Assembly: GCF_027923705.1 (NCBI RefSeq)
Contig: NZ_AP026442.1
Coordinates: forward strand, 2,604,001 to 2,668,000
DNA: 64,000 nucleotides
Reading direction: 5' to 3'
DNA from: Cellulomonas sp. NTE-D12
GTDB taxonomy: Bacteria; Actinomycetota; Actinomycetes; Actinomycetales; Cellulomonadaceae
Shown here: positions 45,441 to 54,196 of the stretch, piece by piece
How the letters are laid out: every line of letters begins with the position of its first letter
Position numbering within the stretch: the stretch's first letter is position 1
Program-made: the position numbers and the translations under genes
Notes under the pieces: generated by a model
Told to the model about the DNA's origin: nothing
The model's database searches: none
The model's input: only the letters and a program-made list of their open reading frames with translations

Positions 45441-46817
45441 ATGGCCTTCGCCGGGGTGTGGCCGTTCGACCGGACGACGTTGATCCGGTACCGGACGCGT
45501 GCGGCCGGACCCGTCCTGCTCGGCGTGCTGGTGGTGGCCTACGGCGTCCTGTGGGGCGTCCGGCACCCGGCCGGCCCGTGGGGGACGTACCTCGGCCAGG
45601 CGATCGGGTCCGAGGCCGTGCTGCTGTTCACCCTGGCACTGGTGCTCATGAGCTCGACCAGCTGGGTCGAGTCGCTGTTCGCCGGTCTGGACCGGGCCGC
45701 CATCTGGCACCGCACGTGCGCCATCGCCGGGACGGTGCTGATGCTCGTGCACACCGCGACCACCTCGAGCGGCCAGGAGGCACCGAGGGGCAAGAGCCTC
45801 GGCGTGGTCGGCGCCGTCGGGATCGTCGGGCTCGTCCTGTGGGCGATGCTGCCCCGCTGGCGGCAGCTCGTGCCGCCGTTCCTCCGTGCGCCGGTCGAGC
45901 GGGTGGCGCAGAGCCCGGGCGGTCGATGGGCACATCGGTTCCTCAACGGCTACGACCTGTGGCGCAACGTGCACCGCGTGCTCGGGCTGTTCGTCGCCGC
46001 AGGCATCGTGCACGCCGTGCTCGATGCGACGGTGTTCGGCGGCGACCCGGTGCTGCGGTGGAGCCTGATCGTCGTCGGCGCGACGGGCCTGGCCTTCTAC
46101 GCGTACCGCGAGCTGTTCGCCCGGTTCTTCGTCCGGGTGCACCGGTACAAGGTCAAGGCCGTCGAGCCGATCCCCGGCCGGGACGCGCAGGTGATCACGC
46201 TGGCACCGCAGGCCAAGCCTCTGCGTTTCGTCGCCGGCCAGTGGGCGATCGTCTCCATCGAGACCAAGCAGGGCTGGTCACGCAACCCGTTCTCGATCTC
46301 CAGCTCCGACCGGGCGGGCGACCTGTCGATCACGGTCAAGGGCCTCGGCGACTTCTCCAGCAGCGTCGACGACCTCGTGCGCCCCGGCATGCCCGCCGTC
46401 GTCGACGGGCCCCACGGCCGCTTCGACCGCGCGCACGGCACGGCGGAACAGGTATGGATCGGTGCCGGGGTGGGCATCACCCCGTTCCTCAGCTGGGCCC
46501 GTTCGCTCGACGGCCAGCTGGACGCGGAGCGTGTCGACTTCTACGTCAGCTCGCGCGGCCGCTCACCGTTCGCCGACGAGCTGCAGGGCATCGCCGACGC
46601 GCACCCGAACCTGCACCTGCACCTGCACCTGGTCGACACCGCGGTGGACGGTCACCTGACCGCCGAGCGGGTGCTCGCCGAGCTGCCCGTGCCGCCGCAG
46701 CGGCTCAGCGTGTTCCTGTGCGGGCCGCAGCGGATGGTCAAGCAGCTCACCCGTGCCTTCCGGCGTGCAGGAGTGGCACAGGTGAACATCCACCACGAGT
46801 ACTTCAGCTGGCGCTGA
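45441..46817 (+). CDS. Ferric-reductase-like membrane flavoprotein
   Basis: A 458-aa protein of the same class as the one at 11773: a membrane region with likely haem histidines (AIWHRTCA, LVHTATT, NVHRVLGL, IVHAVLD), FAD domain with RNPFSISSS and GPHGRF, NAD domain with GAGVGITPFLSWA and VFLCGPQRM, ending HHEYFSWR. ATG at 45441 follows GGGAGGCAGGCAG. No FMN-binding protein or ApbE is adjacent, so it may reduce ferric chelates or another acceptor directly. Convergent with the CitB-type regulator, 42 bp apart. Confidence 0.85.
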   Translation: MAFAGVWPFDRTTLIRYRTRAAGPVLLGVLVVAYGVLWGVRHPAGPWGTYLGQAIGSEAVLLFTLALVLMSSTSWVESLFAGLDRAAIWHRTCAIAGTVLMLVHTATTSSGQEAPRGKSLGVVGAVGIVGLVLWAMLPRWRQLVPPFLRAPVERVAQSPGGRWAHRFLNGYDLWRNVHRVLGLFVAAGIVHAVLDATVFGGDPVLRWSLIVVGATGLAFYAYRELFARFFVRVHRYKVKAVEPIPGRDAQVITLAPQAKPLRFVAGQWAIVSIETKQGWSRNPFSISSSDRAGDLSITVKGLGDFSSSVDDLVRPGMPAVVDGPHGRFDRAHGTAEQVWIGAGVGITPFLSWARSLDGQLDAERVDFYVSSRGRSPFADELQGIADAHPNLHLHLHLVDTAVDGHLTAERVLAELPVPPQRLSVFLCGPQRMVKQLTRAFRRAGVAQVNIHHEYFSWR

Positions 46818-46859
46818 CCGTCGCCGGGGGTCCCGGCCACCCGCTCCGGGGCGCAGGCG

Positions 46860-47570
46860 TCAGCGCGCCCCGCGGGGACCCTCCGCGGCAGCGGGTTGCT
46901 GCCCGAGCCACCGGTACAGGTGCTCGGGGCGCCCGGCGGCGCCGTAGCGCAGCGTGTAGTCGATCGTCCCGATGTCCAGCAGGTATCGCAGGTAGCGGCG
47001 TGCCACACCCGGGCTGATCTCGGCACTCGTCGCGACCTCCGCGGCCGAGATGTTCGACCGCTCACGCAGCACCTCGACCACGACCGCGAGGGTCGGCGCC
47101 GAGATGTTCTTCGGCAGGGAGTCCACGCCGGCCGAGCGCAGCGTGCCGTACACGCGGTCCACGTTCCGCTGGTCGGCCTCCGCCATCTGCTGCAGGCGCT
47201 GACGTGCGGCCGCGTAGGTGTCGAGCCGTTCGCGGAAGGTGGCGAAGGTGAAGGGCTTGACCAGGTAGTGGGCGACGCCGAGGTGCATGGCGCGACGCAG
47301 GATGTCGACGTCCTTCGCCGCGGTGATCGCGATGACGTCGACCTCGACGCCGGTGGTCGCCCGCAGCCGTCGGAGGGTCTCCACGCCGTCCACGTCCGGC
47401 AGGTACACGTCGAGCAGCACCAGATCAGGCCGACACTCGGCGACGGCCGCGAGCGCGGTCGCCCCGGTGCTGGCGGTGCCGACCACCTCGAAGCCCGGCA
47501 CCCGCTCCGTGAACTGGCGGTGCACGGAGACGGCCATGAAGTCGTCGTCGACGATCAGGGTCCGGATCAC
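46860..47570 (-). CDS. CitB/DcuR-type response regulator
   Basis: The 236-aa regulator has receiver LIVDDDFMAVSVHRQF, acceptor Asp in LVLLDVYLPDVDG and Lys in LVKPFTFATF. The C-terminal domain (STVQ-like winged helix with VATSAEISPGVARRYLRYL) is of the CitB/DcuR kind. GTG start overlaps the kinase stop (GTGA). Its target is probably the divergent ABC importer at 49360-52463. Confidence 0.88.
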   Translation of the reverse strand: MIRTLIVDDDFMAVSVHRQFTERVPGFEVVGTASTGATALAAVAECRPDLVLLDVYLPDVDGVETLRRLRATTGVEVDVIAITAAKDVDILRRAMHLGVAHYLVKPFTFATFRERLDTYAAARQRLQQMAEADQRNVDRVYGTLRSAGVDSLPKNISAPTLAVVVEVLRERSNISAAEVATSAEISPGVARRYLRYLLDIGTIDYTLRYGAAGRPEHLYRWLGQQPAAAEGPRGAR

Positions 47571-49189
47571 CCGGCCACCGCCACGCGGTCGCGGGGACGG
47601 ATCGGCAGCGTCACGGTGAAGACGGCGCCGTCGGCGTTGTCCACCACGATGCGCCCGCCGAGCCGGTGGACGGCCTGGCTGACCAGCGCGAGGCCGAGCC
47701 CCCGTCGGCGGCCGTTGCCGCGCGCCACCTTGGTGGTGAACCCGTCGCGGAAGATCTCGGCGGACACCGCGGGGTCGATCCCCGGGCCGGAGTCGTGGAC
47801 GCGGAGCTGCAGCTGTGGCCCGTCGAGCCCGATCGACACCTCGACCCGGCCACCCGGACCGCTCTGCGCCGCCGAGTCGAGGGCGTTGTCCACGAGGTTG
47901 CCGAGGATGGTCACCAGGCTCTGCGGGTCGACGAGCCCGGCCGGCACCTCCTCGACCATCTCGACCCGCAGGGTGACGCCGCGCTCGCTGGCCACCGAGG
48001 CCTTGCCGAGCAGCAGCGCGGACACGATCGGCTCCCCGATCCGGCCGACGAGCGCGCCCGCGAGCTCCTGGTGCAGGGAGGAGCTGGTGTTCACGAACCG
48101 CACCGCCTCGGCATAGCGCTCGAGCTCGAGCAGGCCCCCGATCACGTGCAGCCGGTTGGCGAACTCGTGCTCCTGCGCCCGGAGGGCGTCGGCCATGGTG
48201 CGGACGTCGGCGAGCTCGTCCAGCAGCCCGTCGAGCTCGGTGCGGTCACGGAGCGTGACGACGGCGCCGACCGACGTGCCGTGCACCTCGACGGGCATCC
48301 GGTTCACCACGACCACCCGGTCGCCGACCAGCACCACCTCGTCGAGCCCCTCGACCTTGCCGGTCAGCACGTCACGCAGCCGACCGGCGGGCGCCAGCTC
48401 GTCGAGGCGTCGGCCCAGCGCCGAGGTGTCGATGCCGATCAGCCGCGTCGCCTCGTCGTTGACCAGCGTGACCCGGCCCGCCGGGTCGATGGTCAGGGCG
48501 CCCTCCCGGATGCTGTGCAGCATCGCCTCGCGCTGCTCGAGCAGCGCGGCGATCTCCCGCGGCTCGAGGCCGAACGTCTGCCGCTTCACACGACGTGCCA
48601 GCAGGAGCGCACCGAGCGCTCCCAGCCCGAGGCCGAGCAGCGGCGGCACCGACGACTCGGGCAGGCGTGCCGCCAGCTCCGAGCTGACGTGCGCCTCGAG
48701 CACCCCGACCGAGACCAGCCCGACGACGGTCCCGTCCGGCGCGACGATCGGCACCTTGGCGCGCATGGACCGACCGAGCGAGCCGGTCTCCACGCCGGTG
48801 AAGGTGTTGCCGGCCAGGACCGACTGCGGGTCCTCGGCCGGGTCTCCGAGCAGGGACGTCCCGATCAGCTGGGGGTTCGGGTGCGAGTACCTGATGCCCT
48901 GGCGGTCCGCGACGACGATGAACGCGGCCCCGGTCGCGTGACGGACCCGCTCGGCGACCGGGGCGATCACGCGGGCCGGCGAGGGGCCCGCGAGCGCCGT
49001 GACGATCTCCGGCATCGAGGCCACCGTGCGCGCGATGGCCAGGGACGACTCGGCCGTCCGGGCGTCCAGCACCCGCCTGGCCTGCACGAACGACACGGCG
49101 AAGCCCGCGACGACCGTCAGCAGCAGGATCACGATCTGCAGCGTGAAGATCTGCGTCGACAGCCGATGGCGTTCACCGATGAGTGCCAT
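47567..49189 (-). CDS. CitA/DcuS-type sensor histidine kinase
   Basis: The 540-aa kinase has two membrane helices (about 14-36 and 182-199) enclosing a periplasmic PDC/PAS sensor with family stretches IRYSHPNPQLIGTSL and GSLGRSMRAKVPI, a cytoplasmic PAS (REGALTIDPAGRV), H-box EHEFANRLHVIGGLLEL, N-box NLVDNALDSA and G-boxes. CitA/DcuS sensors bind di- or tricarboxylates; the ligand here is unknown. Divergent from the ABC importer, 170 bp apart. Confidence 0.88.
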   Translation of the reverse strand: MALIGERHRLSTQIFTLQIVILLLTVVAGFAVSFVQARRVLDARTAESSLAIARTVASMPEIVTALAGPSPARVIAPVAERVRHATGAAFIVVADRQGIRYSHPNPQLIGTSLLGDPAEDPQSVLAGNTFTGVETGSLGRSMRAKVPIVAPDGTVVGLVSVGVLEAHVSSELAARLPESSVPPLLGLGLGALGALLLARRVKRQTFGLEPREIAALLEQREAMLHSIREGALTIDPAGRVTLVNDEATRLIGIDTSALGRRLDELAPAGRLRDVLTGKVEGLDEVVLVGDRVVVVNRMPVEVHGTSVGAVVTLRDRTELDGLLDELADVRTMADALRAQEHEFANRLHVIGGLLELERYAEAVRFVNTSSSLHQELAGALVGRIGEPIVSALLLGKASVASERGVTLRVEMVEEVPAGLVDPQSLVTILGNLVDNALDSAAQSGPGGRVEVSIGLDGPQLQLRVHDSGPGIDPAVSAEIFRDGFTTKVARGNGRRRGLGLALVSQAVHRLGGRIVVDNADGAVFTVTLPIRPRDRVAVAG

Positions 49190-49359
49190 TGGCGGATGTT
49201 AGTCCGGTTCCGCGACTTTGCCGCCGCGACCGAAATGCTCATCAAAGCCCTCATCGATCAGTTGGTGCGATCTACCGACGCAATCTGGACCGGACGTGTG
49301 GCGCCGCTCACAGTCGTCGGACCCGGTGATCTCCCGACGAAGCGAGAGGACCGCCCGAC

Positions 49360-50298
49360 ATGTCCTTCAGACAGCCCCTTCCCCGAACCGCCGACGAGAG
49401 CGCCGCCCCGCGCTCCGCCGCCGCCCGCGGGGCCGCCCCGGCCTCGGCACCGCAGGCCCGTTCCCGTATCGAGCTCGTCGGTGTCACGAAGCGGTTCGTG
49501 TCGCCGACGGGGGCCGCCATGACCGCGCTGCGCGACGTCGACTTCGTCGTCGAGCCCGGTCAGTTCTGCGCCGTCGTCGGCCCGACCGGCTGCGGGAAGT
49601 CCACGACGCTCACCATGGTGGCCGGCCTCGACCGGCCCACCGCCGGTGTGGTCCGCGTCGGCGGCGCGGTGGTGGACGGCATCCCCGACAGCACCAGCTT
49701 CATGTTCCAGCACGACGCGCTGCTGCCCTGGAAGAGCGTGCTGCAGAACGTCGCGCTCGGGCCTCGGTTCCGCGGCGAGTCGAAGGCGTCCGCCCTCGGG
49801 CGTGCACGGGAGTGGCTCCACGTGGTCGGCCTGTCCGGCTTCGAGGACCACCACCCCCACCAGCTGTCGGGCGGCATGCGCAAGCGGGCCACGCTCGCGG
49901 CGTCGCTGATCAGCGAGCCGTCGATCCTGCTGATGGACGAGCCGTTCGGAGCCCTCGACGTGCAGACCAAGGCGATCATGTCGAACGAGCTGCTCACGTT
50001 GTGGGAGCGAACCCGGCCCTCGGTCATCTTCATCACGCACGACCTCGAGGAGGCCGTGGCGCTCGCCGACCGGGTCGTGGTGATGACCGCCGGTCCCGGC
50101 ACCGTGAAGGCGGTCTACGACATCGACCTGCCCCGCCCGCGCGGGGCCGTGCAGGAGATCCGGTTCGACAGCCGGTTCCTCGAGCTGCACCAGCGCATCT
50201 GGGAGTCGCTGCGCGAGGAGGTCGAGCGCGCGTACGCGAGAACCGGCCGCGCCGCCGGCTCCGCCACCACCGGCACCTCCGAGGGAGGACGGCCGTGA
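49360..50298 (+). CDS. ABC transporter ATP-binding protein, nitrate/sulfonate/taurine type
   Basis: The 312-aa ATPase has Walker A GPTGCGKST, Q-loop FMFQHDALLPWKSV, signature LSGGMRKRATLA, Walker B ILLMDEPFGALD and H-loop FITHD. DALLPW and GMRKR are typical of the SsuB/TauB/NrtD branch. The 35-residue Ala/Ser/Pro N-terminal extension precedes the domain. GTGA overlap with the permease. Confidence 0.93.
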   Translation: MSFRQPLPRTADESAAPRSAAARGAAPASAPQARSRIELVGVTKRFVSPTGAAMTALRDVDFVVEPGQFCAVVGPTGCGKSTTLTMVAGLDRPTAGVVRVGGAVVDGIPDSTSFMFQHDALLPWKSVLQNVALGPRFRGESKASALGRAREWLHVVGLSGFEDHHPHQLSGGMRKRATLAASLISEPSILLMDEPFGALDVQTKAIMSNELLTLWERTRPSVIFITHDLEEAVALADRVVVMTAGPGTVKAVYDIDLPRPRGAVQEIRFDSRFLELHQRIWESLREEVERAYARTGRAAGSATTGTSEGGRP

Positions 50299-51206
50299 AC
50301 GAGGCCTCGACCGTGGGCGACGCGCGGACGCTCGCCGCCGTCCGCGCACAGTCCGTCCAGTCCGCTCCCGGTGACGAGGCGTCGATCGCCGAGGCGGCGC
50401 GCCGCCGCGTGCGCCGACGGAAGGTCCTGGTCCAGACGACGCGGCTCGCCGTGCTCGTCGTGGTCGTCGGCGGCTGGCAGCTGTTCACCGACCGCAAGAT
50501 CGTCGACCCGTTCTTCTTCGGCCAGCCGTCGGGGATCGTGCTCAAGCTGACGGACTGGGTGCAGCACGGCACGGCCTACGGCTCCCTGTGGCTGCAGATC
50601 GGCGTGACCATGAAGGAGGCCCTGCTGGGGTTCGCCTACGGCACGCTCGCGGGGATCGTCCTCGGCGTCCTGCTGGGCCAGATCCCGTTCCTGGCCGACG
50701 TGATCGGGCCCTTCATCAAGGTGCTCAACGCGATCCCCCGCATCGTGCTCGGGTCGATCTTCGTCGTGTGGCTGGGGTTCGGCACCACCTCGAAGGTGCT
50801 CCTGGCGGCCGTCCTCGTCTTCTTCGTCGTGTTCTTCAACGCCTTCCAGGGCGTGCGTGAGGTCGACCGCAACCTCGTCGCCAACGTGCGGGTGCTCGGC
50901 GCCTCCCGTGCGCAGACCGTCCGGCACGTCGTGCTGCCGTCGGCCGTCGTCTGGATCATCGCGAGCCTGCACGTCGCCTTCGGGTTCGCGATCATCGGGG
51001 CGATCGTCGGCGAGTTCCTCGGGGCCCAGCAGGGCCTCGGGCTGGTGATCTCGACGGCGCAGAACAACTTCGACCCCAACGGGATCTTCGCCGCGATGCT
51101 GCTCATCGCCGTCGTGGCGCTCAGCGCCGAGGGGCTGATCAGCCAGCTCGAGAAGCGCCTGCTCAGCTGGCGGCCCGGCACCCAGACCGAGGTCGCGGGG
51201 CTCTAG
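50295..51206 (+). CDS. ABC transporter permease, nitrate/sulfonate/taurine type
   Basis: A 303-aa permease with about six helices and the EAA-like loop ANVRVLGASRAQTVRHVVLP, plus GEFLGAQQGLGLVI near the end, both typical of the SsuC/TauC branch. GTG start at 50295 overlaps the ATPase stop. Pairs with the following binding protein. Confidence 0.92.
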   Translation: MNEASTVGDARTLAAVRAQSVQSAPGDEASIAEAARRRVRRRKVLVQTTRLAVLVVVVGGWQLFTDRKIVDPFFFGQPSGIVLKLTDWVQHGTAYGSLWLQIGVTMKEALLGFAYGTLAGIVLGVLLGQIPFLADVIGPFIKVLNAIPRIVLGSIFVVWLGFGTTSKVLLAAVLVFFVVFFNAFQGVREVDRNLVANVRVLGASRAQTVRHVVLPSAVVWIIASLHVAFGFAIIGAIVGEFLGAQQGLGLVISTAQNNFDPNGIFAAMLLIAVVALSAEGLISQLEKRLLSWRPGTQTEVAGL

Positions 51207-51368
51207 CCCCTTCCCTCGCCGGCAGATCGCTGGGCGAGCCTGCCCTGCCACGGCTCTGCCCTGCCACTGCGCTGCCCGTCCGCCTGCCCCGAACCACCGA
51301 GGAGGTGCCCACCCAGACGTGACCGACCGGACCACCCGCACATCAGCTCTCAACGAGGAGAACGAGAC

Positions 51369-52463
51369 ATGGCCACACGAGTGCACGCCCGAACGATGAC
51401 GGGGTTCGTCGCTGTCGCGACGACCATGACCCTCGCCGCCTGCGGCGGCGCCGCGAGCGGGAGCGGGAGCGCGAGCAGTGCCGCCACCGGCGCCGGCAGC
51501 GCCAGCGCTGCGCCGGTCACCGTGACGATGATGGTCGGCGGGATCGACAAGCAGATCTACCTGCCGTACCAGCTGGCCGAAGGGCTGGGCTACTACAAGA
51601 AGTACGGCATCGACATGAAGCTGAGCACCGAGGTGTCCGGCGGTGTCGGGGCCGAGGACGCGGTGGCGTCGGGCCAGGTGAACCTGGCCGGTGCGTGGTA
51701 CGTCCACACCATCGACTTCCAGCAGAAGGGCAAGGACGTCATCAGCGTCGCCCAGCTGAGCGGAGCGCCGGGCGAGCGGGAGATGTGCGCGACGGGCTCG
51801 AACATCTCCTCGGCGGCCGACTGGTCGGGCAAGACCGTCGGGGTCACCGACCTCGGCTCCGGCACCGACGACCTGACGCTGTACCTGGCCGCGAAGAGCA
51901 GCCTCACCCAGGCGCAGTTCCACCGGCAGGGCGTCGGCGCGGGCAGCACCCTGGTCGCGGCGCTGCAGCACGGCAGCGTCGTCTGCGGCATGACGACCCA
52001 GCCGACCGTCAGCGCGCTGGAGACGCAGAAGATCGCGTACTCCGCGATCGACCTGGCCACGACGGACGGGGCCGACAAGTGGCTCGGCGGCGCCTTCCCG
52101 TCCGCCGCCGTCCTGGCGAAGGCCGACTGGGTCAATGCGAACAAGGACACCGTGCAGAAGGTGGTCGACGCGCTCGTGGCGACGATGCACTACATCGCGA
52201 CCCACAGCGCGGCGGACATCGCGGACCACCTGCCGCCGAACTTCGTGTCCAACGGCCTGGTGACCAAGGACCTCTACGTCAAGGCGCTCGACCAGGACAA
52301 GGGACAGTTCCTGCCCGACGGCATGATGCCGGCCAACGGCCCTGAGACGGTCCTGGCGGTGGAGAAGCTGGCCGGGAAGGTGACCGCACCCGTCGACCTG
52401 ACGAAGACGTACACCAACGACTTCGTCGTCGCCGCCAACAAGCTGGAGGGCTTCGCCCAGTAG
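51369..52463 (+). CDS. ABC transporter substrate-binding lipoprotein, NMT1/SsuA-like
   Basis: The 364-aa protein has a lipoprotein signal ending LAAC (about residue 25), a Ser/Gly/Ala tether and the NMT1/SsuA pattern: LPYQLAEGLGYYKKYGIDMK, GGVGAEDAVASGQVNLAG, WSGKTVGVTDLGSGTDD. GAGGAGAA precedes ATG at 51369. NMT1-like proteins bind pyrimidine precursors, sulfonates or aromatic acids; the CitAB-type sensor next door suggests a carboxylated ligand (inference). Confidence 0.9.
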   Translation: MATRVHARTMTGFVAVATTMTLAACGGAASGSGSASSAATGAGSASAAPVTVTMMVGGIDKQIYLPYQLAEGLGYYKKYGIDMKLSTEVSGGVGAEDAVASGQVNLAGAWYVHTIDFQQKGKDVISVAQLSGAPGEREMCATGSNISSAADWSGKTVGVTDLGSGTDDLTLYLAAKSSLTQAQFHRQGVGAGSTLVAALQHGSVVCGMTTQPTVSALETQKIAYSAIDLATTDGADKWLGGAFPSAAVLAKADWVNANKDTVQKVVDALVATMHYIATHSAADIADHLPPNFVSNGLVTKDLYVKALDQDKGQFLPDGMMPANGPETVLAVEKLAGKVTAPVDLTKTYTNDFVVAANKLEGFAQ

Positions 52464-52477
52464 CGGGCGTCCGCACC

Positions 52478-52518
52478 CGGGTGCGTGCCCCACCGAGCAG
52501 AGGTGGGGCACGCACCCG
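52478..52518. terminator. Strong bidirectional terminator hairpin
   Basis: A perfect 17-bp stem pairs CGGGTGCGTGCCCCACC (52478-52494) with its complement (52502-52518) over a 7-nt loop. It lies 14 bp after the binding-protein stop and 43 bp beyond the convergent RamB-like gene. Confidence 0.85.
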
Positions 52519-52561
52519 TGCCCATGCAGGCGGGCGGCCGTCGCTCGCACGGGCCGGGACG

Positions 52562-54082
52562 TCAGCTCCCGGAGTGGCGGTCCAGGAAGGCGTACACGTC
52601 GTTCTCGTCGACCCCCGGGAACGTCCCCGTGGGGAGCGGCGCCAGGATCTGCGTGTGCACCACCGCGCTGGGCCAGGAGCGGTCTGCCCACCGTTCGGCG
52701 GGTTCGCGCGCCGGGAGCCGGCAGCACCGGGGGTCGGGACAGGTGGAGCGGGTGCGCACCGTCGTCTCCCGCCCACGGAACCACTTGGCCTGGTCGAACG
52801 GCACCCCGAACGTGATGGAGAACTCGCCGAGCGAGGTGGTGCCGGTCTGGGTGGACGCCCAGTAGGTGCCGACGGGCGTGTCCACGTACTGGTGGTTCTC
52901 CGCGCTGCGGTCGCGCCGGCCGAAGGCGGCGCGCGCCGGCCAGTGCCGGCACACGATCTGCCCGGCTGAGGCGCCGGTGCTGTCCGTCGGGAGCGGGAAG
53001 CCGTCGTTCTCGTAGCCCTTGTACAGGGCGCCGTCCTCCCCCACCCGCATGAAGTGGACCCGCAGGTCGAGGTGCGAGGTGAGCAGGTTGGTCATCCGTT
53101 GGGCGGCCGTCTCGTGCGTCACGCCGAACGCGTCGCGCAGGTCCTCGACCGCCAGGTTCTTGGCCTTCTTGGCCCGCTCGAGGAACGGGACCGCCGCGAA
53201 CTGCGGCATGAGGCAGGCGGCCGCGAAGTAGTTGATCTCGATGCGTTGGCGCAGGAAGTCCGCGTAGCTGGTGGGTCGCTCGTGGCCGAGGACCCGGTGG
53301 GCGATCGCCTGCAGCGCCAGGGAGCGCAGCCCGTGGCCGCCCGGGATCGAGGCGGGCGGCAGGTAGATGCGCCCGTTGGCCAGGTCGGTGATCGTGCGCG
53401 TCGACGGCGGGAGGTCCGGGGTGTGGACCAGCGTGAAGCCGAGGCTCTCGGCCATCTGCGCGACGCTGCGGTGGCTGAGCGCCCCCGTCGTGTAGCCGCT
53501 GCGGCGGACCAGGTCCCCGGCGACCTCCTCGATCGGCGGCAGCCAGTTGTCCCGCTGGCGCATCCACCGGTGCAGCACCGTGGTCGCCCGGCGGGCCTCC
53601 TCCGGCGTGGCGACCGCGGCGTCCGTGCGGCGGGCCAGCTCCTCGTGCAGGCCGACCAGAGCCTCCAGCACGTCGGTGGGCAGGGTGCGACCGGGGCGGA
53701 TCTCCGGCAGGCCGAGAGCCGCGTAGGTTGCGCGCCGCTGGCCCCGGTCGAGCGCGATCTCGAGGGCCGCCCGGCGAGACGGTGGTTCGACGGACAGGAA
53801 CGAGGCCGTCGGCACGCCGAGCGTGGTCGCGATCGCCTGCAGCAGCGTCACGCGGGGCTCACGCCGGCCGTTCTCGACGAGGGAGAGCTGGCTGGGGCTC
53901 ACCCCGACCGCCGCGCCCAGCTGGTCCAGCGTCATGCCCCGTTCGGTCCGGACGTGCCGGATGCGGCGACCCAGCGTCAGCAGGTCGTCGGCCTCCGCCG
54001 CCGCACCCGTCGTCTCCGGCACGGCGATCACCGGGCCGCTCAGGGCGGCCTGGCTGGTCCGGCGGGCGGCGTCGATCGACAT
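52562..54082 (-). CDS. RamB-like XRE-family regulator with IrrE/M78 region
   Basis: The 506-aa protein has an XRE helix-turn-helix (about residues 40-95: TLDQLGAAVGVSPSQLSLVE), a middle M78/IrrE-like region with degenerate zinc motif (EINYFAAACLMP, AHRVLGHE) and a C-terminal short-chain-fatty-acyl regulator domain with a cysteine cluster (CPDPRCC). RamB of Corynebacterium represses acetate genes. ATG at 54082 is chosen since the domain follows. Divergent from pckG, which it probably controls (inference). Confidence 0.85.
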   Translation of the reverse strand: MSIDAARRTSQAALSGPVIAVPETTGAAAEADDLLTLGRRIRHVRTERGMTLDQLGAAVGVSPSQLSLVENGRREPRVTLLQAIATTLGVPTASFLSVEPPSRRAALEIALDRGQRRATYAALGLPEIRPGRTLPTDVLEALVGLHEELARRTDAAVATPEEARRATTVLHRWMRQRDNWLPPIEEVAGDLVRRSGYTTGALSHRSVAQMAESLGFTLVHTPDLPPSTRTITDLANGRIYLPPASIPGGHGLRSLALQAIAHRVLGHERPTSYADFLRQRIEINYFAAACLMPQFAAVPFLERAKKAKNLAVEDLRDAFGVTHETAAQRMTNLLTSHLDLRVHFMRVGEDGALYKGYENDGFPLPTDSTGASAGQIVCRHWPARAAFGRRDRSAENHQYVDTPVGTYWASTQTGTTSLGEFSITFGVPFDQAKWFRGRETTVRTRSTCPDPRCCRLPAREPAERWADRSWPSAVVHTQILAPLPTGTFPGVDENDVYAFLDRHSGS

Positions 54083-54196
54083 GGCATGACGGTATCGAAA
54101 GATCCGCGTTTCTTGCGACCACCGGCACGGTTCCTCGTGGCCCGGACGGTGCAATCGTCAAGACCGTCCGCGATGTTGCGAGAGAAGGAGCACCCG

